A stretch of DNA of 64,000 nucleotides, from contig NC_052511.1 of NCBI RefSeq assembly GCF_014356525.2, positions 29,752,437 to 29,816,436 on the forward strand. The letters run 5' to 3'. Made by a program: the position numbers and the translations under genes. This document shows, in pieces, positions 1-10,710 of the stretch; position 1 is the first letter of the stretch; each line of letters opens with the position of its first letter. The notes below the pieces were generated by a model that worked only from the letters and a program-made list of their open reading frames with translations, was not told the origin of the DNA and did no database searches. This DNA is from Nilaparvata lugens (Eukaryota; Arthropoda; Insecta; Hemiptera; Delphacidae).

Positions 1-20
1 AAAATCTGGTGTTGCGCACA

Positions 21-740
21 ACTTTCCTTGCCATTATGAAAATTTATCACCTGACGCTAGTGTTCACGCGCATCTTAAGTCTACTACTTATAAATAAAGA
101 TCTGAGCCGGCTGGTAACAGGACAATAACGCTGGAGACATACGAGGTCTGCTATCTCTTCTTAGTGAATCATTTAATAGAATTAACAGTTGCCAAGAGTT
201 TGCAATTGGATAATAAAATTTTCTCGAATTTCGAACTTATTTTCAATTTTAAGTAAAAATGTTACTGAACATCAAGTTAAATTTAGAGATTTTCATGCTC
301 AATCTTTTCCACTCGAAATTTGTTGTTTAAATTGTATCTGAAGCTTGATAATTTGGAATCTAAAATCAAACTTTGCATAGATGGGGCGGAGCTCCTAAAA
401 TTTTTACAGATATGGGACTTGTGGCAGTTGATAGAGCTTATCAATGACTATTTTAGGTATAAATTTAATCAAAATTGTTGAAGCCGTTTTTGAGAAAAAC
501 CCTTTTTTTGACAACATTTTCTTCATTTTAGCCGCCATCTTGAATTGCATGTGATCGAAATTGTTCGTGACGGATCCTTATATTGTAAGGACACACACAC
601 ACACACAGACCAATACCCAAAAACCACTTTTTTTGGACTCAGGGGACCTCGAAAGGTATAGAAATTTAGAAATTGGGGTACCTTAATTTTTTTTCGGAAA
701 GCTATACTTTCCTTACCTATGGTAATAGGGCAAGGAAAGT
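21..740. repeat. Inverted-end repeat, about 720 bp
   Basis: The 12-mer ACTTTCCTTGCC at 21-32 is matched by its exact reverse complement at 729-740. The interior is non-coding and AT-rich, with an (AC)n run at 591-606. Near the right end, 705-740 also forms a local hairpin, because ACTTTCCTTACC is followed by the same terminal 12-mer inverted. A terminal hairpin could also fit a Helitron-type 3' end, so the class is not settled. No target-site duplication is obvious. Confidence 0.4.
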
Positions 741-869
741 GGAATAAGTAAAATAGAGAGTGACTTATCAGACACTCTGTATATAACAACAATTTTCATA
801 CGTTTGTGGTACTTTATTATTTAATTGAAATAATTCATAACCAATATAATGGCAGGTAACCTCATTTTG
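741..869. other. Short unassigned spacer
   Basis: AT-rich sequence between the first repeat and the duplicated block. Nothing recognisable is seen. Confidence 0.3.
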
Positions 870-1023
870 GTCTGAATGTGTGACTTTTGAAATAGCAACC
901 TTTTCATGCAAATGAAAAAGCTTTATCCACAGTCAACAACAGATTTTCAGCTGTTTTGAAATTGAGCCCAACCGGGTCACAGTCAACATTGGAAGTTTTC
1001 GCACAAAGGAAAACTTACCTTTA

Positions 1024-1375
1024 GGCGACCACTAATGACAGAACAAGTGTAGTGAACATGTGTGTACACTCATGATGGGTCATTAGAGAAAGGCTTTGAA
1101 CAAATTGTTTTGTGATAGGACTATGTATCTTTGATTTTTTTTGCTGCTCTACTTGAGGTTGAATTATTCTTATAAAATAATTTGTAATTTTCCAGTGGGT
1201 TCATTCATTGTTATTGATTTTATGTTAGAAGCTTCTGTCGAACAGCTGATTTTGTTGGAAGCCTTTTGCTAATTACTCAAAATGTAAAATAAACATATTT
1301 GTTTATACACTCTTGTTCACACTTGTTTACACACTTATTACTCGCTCAACACTCTTTTCCTGTCATTAGTGGCCC
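1024..1375. mobile_element. MITE inside duplicated block A
   Basis: The left end (GGCGACCACTAATGACAG) is inverted at the right end (CTGTCATTAGTGGCCCG), and the similarity of the arms continues for about 40 bp with AGTGT/GTGT motifs. The interior is non-coding. The equivalent element in copy B spans about 4197-4556. Confidence 0.6.
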
Positions 1376-1529
1376 GAAGTAGATTTTCAATAAAATCTAA
1401 TGGGCCAAAGTGGGCCAAATGGCCCACAGTAGAAGATTTTTCAATACAAGTTCTGCAAATACAGCAGATAGCTCAGATGAGGAAATCGATAATTGTATGT
1501 TTCTTTGGAAAATATCATACATTTTAAAA

Positions 1530-1822
1530 AAACTGGAGAGACTCTGATTATTATAGGTGACTTCAACGCAATAATTAGAACTAGAGCTCTAGTCTAGGAG
1601 AAGAGAACGTTTTTGGAGAATGTGGAGTTGGAATGAGAGAGGAGAGAATCTTCTAGACTTTGTAATGGGAAACAACCTCAAGTTAATGAACACGTTCTTT
1701 GAAGGTCAATTAGATGATAAATGGACATGGTAATCCCTAATAAATAATTTTCATGCAATATATTTTATAATTATGGAGAAACATAATAATATGATGAAAG
1801 AATTCGAGGTGATAGAAGATTG
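1530..1822 (+). pseudogene. LINE endonuclease fragment, RTE-like (copy A)
   Basis: The translation holds a GDFNAI motif, as in apurinic-type LINE endonucleases, at about 1556-1575, then LLDFVMGN and LMNTFFEG segments. Several frameshifts and stops interrupt it. The same fragment continues further in copy B, where the linker to the reverse transcriptase is also present. It cannot make a functional protein. Confidence 0.6.
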
Positions 1823-1831
1823 TGTGTAAAA

Positions 1832-1875
1832 ACACTTATTACTCGCTCAACACACTTTTCCTGTCATTAGTGGCC
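1832..1875. repeat. Extra MITE end
   Basis: About 44 bp repeat the right end of the MITE at 1330-1373 (ACACTTATTACTCGCTCAAC and the CTGTCATTAGTGGCC terminus). It directly follows the LINE fragment, so a partial second MITE copy seems to flank the fragment. Confidence 0.55.
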
Positions 1876-2264
1876 ACTCAAACTGACAATGATGTTTTCA
1901 CGATGGTCATCAATATTTATGTCAAGTAGATGAATAAAAAGGATAAATATCCAAATCTGAATTGTTTTGAAGGTTTGTTCATGAGTGAAACTTGTCATCT
2001 TGAAGTTTTAAATAAACTTGAACAAACTAATCAAAATCGTGATCAACATATTTTATTCTACTTGGCTACAAACTTTTCCCACATGGCTGAATATTTTTGT
2101 GAATGGAATTTTTGCCCTCATTACCGAATGGAATCTATGACGGGGATGCCATCTAGACAAATTTACACGCTATGATACAACATGTTGAGCAATTTAATAA
2201 AACCAGATTGATGTTTCCAGTTATAAAGTCAGAATAGACTTTAATAAATTGTTATAATTACTAA
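1876..2264. other. Unassigned spacer
   Basis: AT-rich sequence. The only open frame, about 80 codons at 1930-2175, has no recognisable motif and is probably chance. Confidence 0.3.
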
Positions 2265-2619
2265 GGGCTAGTTTCCGAGCTCGGGATTTAGTCAAGTTCT
2301 AGACTTTGAACATCTGGAGTCAGAAAGTTGGCTATTCGAAATGGGGCATAGTTGCAGTCCACATTTAAATTAAATTTTAATTAAAACTAGAAAATTGACA
2401 CAAAATGAAATAAAGAGAAACTAGTGTAAAGTTTAAACTATTTTGAAGTATTTAGAAATGTTTCATTTCGTCAAGGAAAAACGTTCCCAATTAGAGAAAT
2501 GAGAAAATAAAGATAATCATGAAAACTGCAACTATGCCCTGTTTTGGAAAGCCAATTTTCTGACTCCAGCTGTTTAAAATCTAGAACTTAACTAAATCCC
2601 AAGCTCGGAAACCGGCCCC
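2265..2619. mobile_element. MITE with about 95-bp inverted arms
   Basis: The left arm begins GGGCTAGTTTCCGAGCTCGG and the right arm, reverse complemented, begins GGGGCCGGTTTCCGAGCTTG. Similarity runs through GGAGTCAGAAA and GGGCATAGTTGCAGT for about 95 bp on each side. The centre is about 150 bp, AT-rich and non-coding. No clear target duplication was found. Confidence 0.75.
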
Positions 2620-3255
2620 AAATGTACTATTCTGGAAAAAAGTATCTTTCTCAGAATCAGAAATTGTTTTTATTGTTTCTGTTGCAGTGTGATTCATCAT
2701 CTGCTATACATTATTCAGTAATTGAATCTTCTCTGATATAAAGAACAAAACTTGTAAGTATTATTATTATATCAACTCATCCTAGTTTTTTCTCAAATTT
2801 CAAATACGTCAACAGCGTTTTTCTTATGCAATTAAACTAGAGTTTAAAGACTATTTTAACTGTTGAACTTTCTGCTGCAACCTGTTGACAATCATTCAAT
2901 ATTAATAAAAGTTTGCATAAATTATTAGAAGTGCTTTTGGTGTTCAATCAATATCAATCATTGTAGAATAGTATGTTTCAATTTGGATGCTAAGCAAACA
3001 AATTCTTTTAAATGTTTCAACCTGAGATGGAAACAATTAGAAAAATATACATGTAACCAATGTAATACATTTGAAGCCATAGGCTCAACTCATACTTACG
3101 CAACTCAAGTCGAGAGCAGACTATGTCCCTTTGCGACGCAGCATGTGTGTTCAAAGGTGACACTCATACCAGTCGACTCTAGTTTCCTTGACCTCTGTCT
3201 CTCTAATGTAAGATCTGGGTGACTTGTGCTTGAATGCTACTTTGGCTGGTTGCCA
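2620..3255. other. Unassigned spacer
   Basis: AT-rich sequence with a short plus-strand open frame at 2983-3222 that shows no family motif. Nothing else is seen. Confidence 0.3.
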
Positions 3256-3498
3256 TTACTTTGCTTTTCTAAATAACTGACCTGAACCTTGTTTGTTTAT
3301 CATAATAATTGAGACATCACTCTCCACAATCAATGGTAATTTAGTTTTAAGTCTTCTTAAAAATAATAGTCGAGCAGGAGACCTTCTAAATCCTGGAAAT
3401 GGCGTATTACAATACTCCATCAATGCTACACTTATATCTCCTGATTTTTTCAAAATGTTTTCAGCTGTTTGTACAAAACGCCAAGCTAATCCATCCAA
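3256..3498 (-). pseudogene. Ty3/gypsy integrase fragment
   Basis: The 80-codon frame resembles the end of the Ty3/gypsy integrase catalytic core: a FVQTAENILKK helix, then EYCNTPFPGFRRSPARLLF and RRLKTKLP, which match the family pattern around the third catalytic residue and the following conserved NTP and SPA motifs. The expected catalytic glutamate before RFVQT is a tryptophan here (GLAWRF). No LTR, protease or reverse transcriptase is seen nearby. It is an isolated dead fragment. The identification rests on motif recall, not a search. Confidence 0.65.
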
Positions 3499-3599
3499 TC
3501 GTACAATTGGATAGTAAAATCGAATTATTTCTGAGAAAAATTTTCGCTTCCATCACCCACTTTTTATTTGAAACAAAGAAGTTTCTGGATTGTTGAAAA

Positions 3600-4041
3600 T
3601 TTCATTTTTTCTGCTTGAAATATCTTGAAATTGATGAACATAATCATTAATTAAAAACTAACTATAGATAATATAAAAATTATTCAGACATTAACAGTAA
3701 CAAGACATTCTCCCCATTATTTTGATATCAAATTCTCACTCATTACAACAACCCATAATTCTAAGGGATGTAATATTTATAAGAGAAACATCTTTTTGCG
3801 ATGCTATTATTTCTCTGTTTTTTAAATAACTTTCTTTGTTTTTTGGCAACCCAAATTTCCTTTTGTAATTTTTCTGATTGGAGGGCCAAGTCTCAAATTA
3901 TTTTATAAAAATTATACTCTGTGTGGGATTCATGATTAAAAGGAATTTGAAGAGTAACGTGATGGAATCTCAAGGTTTATCAGACAGATTGGCACTACTT
4001 ATTGTATACAAAGGAAATATAAAATTATTGAATGTGTGAAT
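3600..4041. other. Unassigned spacer
   Basis: AT-rich, with no coding signal or repeat structure seen. Confidence 0.3.
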
Positions 4042-5170
4042 GTCTGAATGTGTGACTTTTGAAATAGCAACCTTTTCATGCAAATGAAAGAGCTTTATCC
4101 GCAGTCAACAACAGATTTTCAGCTGTTTTGAAATTGAGCCCAACCCGGTCACAGTCAACATTGGAAGTTTTCGCTCAAAGGAAAACTTACCTTTAGGCGA
4201 CCACTAATGACAGAACAAGTGTAGTGAACATGTGTGTACACTCATGATGGGTCATTAGAGAAAGGCTTTGAACAAATTGTTTTGTGATAGGACTATGTAT
4301 CTTTGATTTTTTTGCTGCTCTACTTGAGGTTGAATTATTCTTATAAAATAATTTGTAATTTTCCAGTGGGTTTATTCATTGTTATTGATTTTTATATTAT
4401 GTTAGAAGCTTCTGTCGAACAGCTGATTTTTGTTGGAAGCCTTATGCTAATTACTCAAAATGTAAAATAAACATATTTGTTTATACACTCTTGTTCACAC
4501 TTGTTTACACACTTATTACTCGCTCAACACACTTTTCCTGTCATTAGTGGCCCGAAGTAGATTTTCAATAAAATCTTAAGGTGCGTACAGATTTACGCAC
4601 CGCGAACATGAGCAATTCACTTTTAATCAGCTGATGCGAAGATTTTTATATCTGTATCTTACCGTTTCTGTAAATATAGAGATATAGTCAGCTGATTAAA
4701 AGTGAATTGCTCATGTTCGCGGCGCGTATATCTGTACGCACCTTAATGGGCCAAAGTAGGCCAAATGGCCCACAGTAGAAGATTTTTCATTACAAGTTCT
4801 GCACATACAGCAGATAGCTCAGATGAGGAAATCGATAATTGTATGTTTCTTTGGAAAATATCATACATTTAAAAAAAAAAACTGGAGAGACTCTGATTTT
4901 TATAGGTGACTTCAACGCAATAATTAGAACTAGAGTTCTAGTCTAGAAGAGAACTTTTTTGGAGAATGTGGAGTTGGAATGAGAGAGGAGAGAATCTTCT
5001 AGACTTTGTAATGGGAAACAACCTCAAGTTAATGAACACGTTCTTTGAAGGTCAATTAGATGATAAATGGACATGGTAATCCCTAATAAATAATTTTTAT
5101 GAAATATATTTTATAATTATGGAGAAACATAATAATATGATGAAAAAAATCGAGGTTACAGAAGATTTAA
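4042..5170 (+). repeat. Duplicated composite block, copy B
   Basis: Second direct copy of 870-1822, about 3.17 kb downstream. It contains the same MITE (about 4197-4556) and RTE-like LINE fragment. It differs mainly by a 163-bp insertion at 4580-4742 and small indels. The LINE part continues to about 5752 beyond the end of the match. Confidence 0.85.
4580..4742. mobile_element. 163-bp TTAA-flanked MITE
   Basis: TTAA stands at 4576-4579 and again at 4743-4746. The ends are inverted repeats of about 55 bp that begin GGTGCGTACAGAT and end AATCAGCTGA, with only about three mismatches. A loop of about 50 bp lies between. Copy A of the surrounding block reads straight through this position without the insert (AAATCTAATGGG), so the boundaries are directly visible. 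TTAA duplication is typical of piggyBac-type elements (established knowledge); assignment to that superfamily is inference. No coding capacity. Confidence 0.85.
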
Positions 5171-5752
5171 ATTTTGATTCTGATCATAGATTACTGCTGC
5201 GAGGAATTTTAATTCCAAAAAGAGGATTTTTCGTCTGTAAGCAGGACAATATAAGAGTTAATGATTTGAATGAACAAATATTTGGAGAATCTATAAGAGA
5301 GATTGAATAGGAGAAATTTTAATGTGAATGGTACCGTTGAAGAGCTGTATGAGTGGATAGTAAAGTCTATCATTGAAGCATCAAATAAAATTAACAGACG
5401 TTTGCAGGTAGGGGAAGGAAGAAGAAGCAATAGATTATCAGAAGAAACAAAAGAAATGATTGAAGAACGTGAAAGATTAAACAGAATAAGAATGAAGTCA
5501 GAAGAAGAAAAAAGGAAGCACCAAAAATTGAGGAAAGAGATTAGAAGAAGAATCAGAAAGGAAATGAAAGAGTATGAGGAGAGGGTAATTTATTCAATCA
5601 TGAATAGTACAGAATCAACAAGGATATTAACAAACAGCTTTGCAAAACAAAAGAAAATGGATTGCAACTCTGGACACAGATGTTGGAAAAGAGACAGAAA
5701 GATGGAAAATAATAAATCGCGTAACAGCCTTCTATGAAAATCTGTATAGTTG
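4890..5752 (+). pseudogene. RTE-like LINE fragment: endonuclease end and linker
   Basis: GDFNAI near 4908 and a DSDHRLLL motif near 5180 mark the end of a LINE endonuclease. The frame at 5303-5737 then encodes a charged, helical linker (RLSEETKEMIEERERLNR; RRRIRKEMKEYEERVI) of the kind that joins endonuclease to reverse transcriptase in RTE-type LINEs. The reading frame breaks between the two parts, and the sequence stops before the reverse transcriptase. A 3' fragment of a similar LINE occurs at 45,851-46,627. Clade assignment is by recall. Confidence 0.65.
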
Positions 5753-5845
5753 AAAGATGTTTTTTTTGGTAACTGCCAACCAAAAATTACCTTAATTGAG
5801 AGGCTTTTGTTCATTTCATGAATGTCAATAAAGCTATTAGTTTAT

Positions 5846-6460
5846 TATACTCTGCCGGCATTGTCGAGGTAGTGTGGAATGTGGACCGTTGGTTGACTTT
5901 GTGGTGACAGACCCAGCCAGCGTGTGTGGGTTTGCTTGACCTTGAACTTGAATTTGCATGGGCCGTGAATAGCGTGGGTGTACTTTGCGGCAGCGTAATA
6001 ATTAATTTATCTGATAGATGAAAGTTTGAAAGAATTTGAAGAAAAAAGTGACTAGAAGAATATTGTGGAATGTTTGTTTGCTCACTTGATTAAACAAAAT
6101 ATACATAAATAAGTGGAATTGGGATATCTTCTAAGTAACTCTTAAGTCTCTTTGATACTATGATTATCTGCCTACAGTAAATGTATCTCCTTTCTGCTTT
6201 CAATTTTCTACATCTTGCAATGCATGTCTAGTGCGTGGAAACTGTTCCCCCTCAATATAATAAGGCCCCTTAGACTCAGACCCTTAGGCCCGCCACAAAG
6301 TACACCCACGCAATCCACGACCCACGCTTATCCACGTTCAAGGTCAAGCTAACCCACATGTTGGGCTGGGTCTGTTACCGCAAAGTCAACCCACGTTCTA
6401 CGCTACCTCGACAAATGCTGAGTATAGCCGAAAAACCCGACCAAAAGCCGGCAGAGTATA
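5846..6460. mobile_element. 615-bp MITE with perfect 14-bp ends and long arms
   Basis: TATACTCTGCCGGC at 5846-5859 is exactly inverted at 6447-6460. The inner arms also pair: TGTCGAGGTAG, GTTGACTTTG, ACAGACCCAGCC, GCTTGACCTTGAAC and GCGTGGGTGTACTTTG on the left (to about 5996) each have an inverted counterpart on the right (6287-6410). The right arm has about 30 bp extra near its end. The arms are GC-rich and full of CCCACG; the centre is AT-rich. Confidence 0.75.
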
Positions 6461-6774
6461 GTTTGTATAAAATAAGTTGAGTCATATTTTATATTGTACT
6501 TCATGTTTTTATATTGTTTTTAATAATAGATTTATTAACATGGCAATTCTTCAGAAGCTATCTGCTGAGTAGTGTCTATTATATTGAAATGTCATGTTAT
6601 TTTATACAGACTAAAAATTGTTGACCAATTTTGAGTATGCGCCTCCTCCCTATCCATCTCTAAACTAGACTTATGAACAAAGCAGCTGATTGCCTTTAAA
6701 AAGGCTAGAACCAAAATTACTAGACGCGAGCAGAGTAGTTGACGGCGCATGAGCTACTTGTAGGCATTCGCAGT

Positions 6775-6838
6775 ACAACGAGCGAGTGACCCACGTTCCA
6801 TGAAACCTATTAACGAATCACAAACTGACCCACGCTTG
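6775..6838. repeat. CCCACG-type MITE remnant, left of LINE
   Basis: GTGACCCACGTTCC and CTGACCCACGCTTGG resemble the arms of the 5846-6460 MITE. Together with 9898-9952 it may be half of another copy split by the LINE at 6842-9890. This is inference. Confidence 0.35.
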
Positions 6839-6855
6839 GATAATTATTTCCTGGG

Positions 6856-7589
6856 ATGTTCTCGACTGGGTGCAATTTGCGGCGCGACATTGCTAGCAAT
6901 GCTTTTACAAGCAACAAGGCTCAAAATAGAGCTTCTTTTTATAAAGGTGACATAAACATTTTCCTGCTCAATATAATATCTCTTAGAGGTAAGCTTGGTC
7001 AGTTGGAGGGTGTTCTTGGCTCGAAACCTGCTGACATAGTGTGTCTAAATGGACATTGGTTGTGTAATGAAGAAGTTAATTATTATGTACCTGACAGTTT
7101 TATATCAGCCAGTTTTATGTGAGACGAACATCTTATGGTGGATCATCAATTTTTGTTGAAGCAGGAATCTCTTTTAAGTGTATTGACGTATCAAACTTTT
7201 GTTACGATAGTGTTTGTGAAGCATCAGCTATTAGGTTGACGAAGTCCAATCTTATAATTCTATGTATTTATCGTTCACCACAGGCTAATTTCAGAGTTTT
7301 TGTTGAGAGTCTTGAGAACTTTCTTGTTAATCTCAATGATAAGTACCTGAGAAAGAACGATTGGCTGGCTGTGGCTGGGGATCGAAATGTGAATCTTTTG
7401 ATGAGAGTAGTAGAGAAACTTTAGAGCTGCTGGGTGATCATTTGATCTTAACAGTTCTAACAAAGCTCCAACTCGTTTCAATGCCTGCCTGGACAGCATT
7501 CATTTGAACATTTCTTTTGAGTATTTACATGTCTCTATTTTGCCGCAAGATATCATTTCTGATCATGCAGGTGTCTGGCTTAATATGAG
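6856..7589 (+). pseudogene. LINE endonuclease domain, broken
   Basis: Three frames carry consecutive parts of an apurinic-like endonuclease: FLLNIISLRGKLGQLE with CLNGHWL (6856-7122), SNLIILCIYRSPQ with the expected GDFN motif changed to GDRN (7119-7424), and ISDHAGVWL (7504 onward), which carries the catalytic Asp-His pair. This domain normally nicks target DNA to prime reverse transcription. Frameshifts near 7120 and 7425 separate the parts, so no complete enzyme can be made. Confidence 0.7.
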
Positions 7590-7962
7590 TAAGGTTGTAA
7601 CACAGAGAGATGGGTCTTCTAAGAAAAGTAGAGGAAGATATGTAAGGCTAATAAATGAAGAAAACATAAAAGATTTCAATCAGTGTCTATCACAGATTGA
7701 CTGGTCTGAACTTTACAGCATAGTGGATTTGAATTTCTCCCCCTCACTGTTTGTAAGTCTATTATCTTCTTTATTCAATGAAATATGTCCACTTACTTAT
7801 AAAATACTTAAAAAACAAAATTCCAGGCCTAACTCTTGTTCAAAAAGTTGGTTCACCAGTGAATTGAAATCAATGCGATGCTATATACTCCTTCTGTATG
7901 ATAAATGGAAATGTACGGAAGATTTAGAATACAAACTAAGATATTCAAATTACAAAAAATAG
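7504..7962 (+). pseudogene. LINE endonuclease end and linker
   Basis: Starts with the SDHAGVWL end of the endonuclease and continues through a basic linker (SWFTSELKSMR; DKWKCT) typical of the stretch before the reverse transcriptase. The frame stops at 7962. About 300 bp of damaged linker follow before the RT frame opens. Confidence 0.6.
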
Positions 7963-8266
7963 TACAATAGAGAGATAGATAGGTCTGAGATCAGCAAATG
8001 ACGAACTTATCAAAATGGCAAAAAATAAATGTAAAATGGCTTGGAAAACTGCCAGAAAAGAATCTGGAACTTCCAAGCCGTGTACAGAAATTCAAATAGC
8101 CCCCAACGTTCTCAATAATTATTTTATGTCTCGAAAACAATAAAATCTTCTGATATTATTTCTAGCTTGCAAAATGGAGTGGTGCAGCACTCTGCCTTGT
8201 TGGTGAACTTTAATAGATCTATCAATTCCTGTCGCCGGTTCCAAATGGAAGTCAGTCAATTGTAGA

Positions 8267-9250
8267 ATGGTTCGACAAGTTATTGTAAATCTCAGTCTCT
8301 CAAGAAGCGAGGATATTTTTGGACTCTCCAATAAAATTATAAAAACAGCCTCTGACAGCTTGATTGATCCAATGACTTTCCTTATTAACAGAGTGCTCGA
8401 TGTTGGTATTTTTGCTAATTGTTTTAAATTCACAAATGTTATACCAATTTTCAAGAAGGGAGACTTAAGTAAGCCTGAGAACTTTAGACCCATTGCTATT
8501 GTCCCTATTATTGGAAAAGTAATTGAATCATGTTTAGTCTTGCAGTTATATGAATATTTCATAAATTATCAGTTAATGTATGAAAATCAGCACGGCTTCC
8601 GTCCCAAACATAGCACTGTAATGGCTATTGAGACTATTCTTGAATTTATTCTTCACAGCTTTGAAAGTAGAAAAATAGTAGCAGCTAACTTAATTGACCT
8701 TACAAAAGCTTTTGATTGCCTACCTTTTGATATCTTGTATGATAAGCTCTTTTTCTATGGAATTAGAGGAACTGAACTCAAACTAATCAAGTCATATCTG
8801 TCAAACCGAAAACAGAGGGTAGTTGTTGCTAATGAGTACTCAAATTTTGAGGATGCTGTTGCTGGCGTCCCACAAGGTTCTGTTTTGGGCCCTTTCCTGT
8901 ATTTAATTTTTGTTAACGACCTTTATTGTAATATTCCAACATTGTCTGTTCTCTACGCTGATGATACATCTTTAATCTGCTCCGACTCGAACTATGATGA
9001 TGTTAGATATAAGTTGTCAGAGGCTCTTGCCTCTGCTAAATCATGGTTTGAATCTAATAATCTAATCATCAATGATAGCAAAACTGAATGTATCGGCTTC
9101 TCTTTGAGGAATATTCCAGAAGACAATGATATCAAGCATCAGGTCAGAATGTTGGGTTTCACTTTGGAGAGAAGTTTGAGTTGGGAACCTCACATCATAG
9201 GATTGTGTAAGAGACTCTCTCATGTCGTCTTTCTACTTAGAAGACTTTAG
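8267..9250 (+). pseudogene. LINE reverse transcriptase domain
   Basis: A 327-codon open frame spans most of an RVT_1-type reverse transcriptase. Motifs in order: VIPIFKKGD and NFRPIAIV (residues about 60-90), HGFRPKHST (about 121), DLTKAFDCL (about 147), GVPQGSVLGPFL (about 203) and the catalytic YADDTSL (about 230). The active-site aspartates are intact. Its usual length is reached for the palm, but the thumb and C-terminal region lie in other frames downstream (9260-9649), so the copy is broken. The RNA-copying activity belongs to target-primed retrotransposition. Confidence 0.85.
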
Positions 9251-9379
9251 TTATCATTGAACTCTGATTCTTTGGTACTTGCATACTATGGACTTTTTCA
9301 TTCCCTCATATCCTATGGTATTCGCCTATGGGGTAGTTCTTGCCATGCTTCAAAAGTTTTCATTTGACAAAAAAAGGCA

Positions 9380-9649
9380 ATGAGAGTGTTAGACAACTTG
9401 AGAAGCAGAGAGTCATGCAGAGAAAGCTTTCTAAGACTGAGGATATTGACATTCCCTTCAATTTTCATAATGAATAGCTTGCTGCATGTCAAAACCTATT
9501 TAGAATGTTACTCATTTCAGGGAAACAATCATGAATACACAACCCGGCATAGAAATGATATTTCAATCCCACAGGTAAGGCTTTTTAAAACATGGGACAG
9601 CCACCTATTTCAGCAGATAAAAATTTACAAGTCTTTCCTCAGCTGTTAA
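9380..9649 (+). pseudogene. LINE ORF2 C-terminal fragment
   Basis: Contains ILTFPSIFI and TTRHRND segments that closely resemble the C-terminus of the minus-strand LINE at 34,622-35,017 (LTVPCIFI; NTRHRNN). The two LINEs therefore probably belong to related families. It is separated from the RT frame by a stop and a frameshift. Confidence 0.6.
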
Positions 9650-9897
9650 AGAGCTGCCGTAAATGGAATCCAAGAAAGTTGTGGAGAATAAATTGATGGA
9701 GAGAGCATATTATTCATTGACTGAATGCTGTTACTATTCTTATCAATCTCCCTGTTAGCCTACTTGTATATACATAATCTGAGCTATTGTTATTCTTGAT
9801 ATTGTGTTATGTATCTTATTATGTACACTGTATTTTTTTCTTTTGAAAAAATAAATTATAAAAAATGTCAGGCAGAATAAAGAATTTGAATTTGATT

Positions 9898-9952
9898 ACA
9901 AAACTTCACTCGGCGTGGGTTGGAGTGGCGTGGGTCTACTTTGCGGCGGGCC
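9898..9952. repeat. CCCACG-type MITE arm fragment
   Basis: GCGTGGGTCTACTTTGCGGC matches the left arm of the 5846-6460 MITE and, inverted, its right arm at 6287-6312. It abuts the next MITE at 9955. Confidence 0.6.
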
Positions 9953-9954
9953 TC

Positions 9955-10710
9955 AGGCCGGGCGCATGCTAAGACACATGCAACGCAGCCCACGTAAGCC
10001 ACCATTTCTGGCGTAAGACACACAGCACACGAATTTTTTACCAGCGTATGCTGCGGCACAACACATACACACACATCCCTAGATAAACAATAGCAAGTAG
10101 CAACTTTTATGAGTCTAATATGGAAATTAAACGATTGTTTCCAGTATATGTGTTTTTAAAAACTAGGAAATGATTATTTTCAGATGTCCTAAATAACAAT
10201 TCAATCACTTTTGAAGTTTAGAGTCAGATTATCTGACTACATATATCTTCAGGGCTATTAAAGGGTACTATGGTATTATTTTACAACCAATATTTTATTT
10301 CATCCAATTGTTCTTGAATCAACATACATTTTCGAATTTCATTACATGATATTCAGTAATTTTTGCCAGCGAAACGAATGTTCAAATCACCCCCTCAGAC
10401 TCTCTAAATGTTTTTTTATTGTAATTTCAATTATTCACATTATACAGAACAGGAATTTCGTGCACCATCTCAATCAAACGCTCGGTAGTAATCTTATTAG
10501 CACTTTTTCAGAGTCCATAACCTAAAAATTGTAAACATGCGTTGCGTGTTCTATAAAATCTGTGTACTACAAACTGTGACATGCCGACCCACGCATGTGT
10601 GAGATACATACACGCTTGCGTTTGAGCAAACGCGGCGCGATTAGGAAACATGGTAGCACAGTTTTCTCGCGTGTACTGCATTGCGTACGTCTCAGCATAC
10701 GCCCAGCCTT
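9955..10710. mobile_element. MITE-like element, about 756 bp
   Basis: The left end AGGCCGGGCGCATGCTAAGA pairs with the right end, whose reverse complement is AGGCTGGGCGTATGCTGAGA. The match continues through ACATGCAACGCAG against ACGTACGCAATGCAG. The arms are GC-rich and the centre (10,080-10,530) is AT-rich and non-coding. Confidence 0.65.

Larger units (their letters stand above)
870..1822 (+). repeat. Duplicated composite block, copy A
   Basis: This stretch is nearly identical to 4042-5170 in the same orientation, with few differences apart from one insertion in copy B. It contains a MITE (about 1024-1375) followed by a piece of an RTE-like LINE endonuclease. The match begins at GTCTGAATGTGTGAC and ends around the LINE fragment at about 1822. 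Copy A lacks the 163-bp MITE found in copy B, so it preserves that empty site at about 1396-1400. Confidence 0.85.
6842..9890 (+). mobile_element. Decayed non-LTR retrotransposon (LINE)
   Basis: About 3 kb of plus-strand LINE sequence: endonuclease (about 6850-7600), linker (7504-7962), reverse transcriptase (8267-9250), C-terminal region (9260-9649) and a 3' end with AATAAA-like repeats near 9851-9885. No ORF1 is recognisable, so the copy is 5'-truncated. At least four frame breaks make it non-functional. The RT resembles the Jockey/CR1 side of the LINE tree, but the clade is not resolved by eye. Confidence 0.8.
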
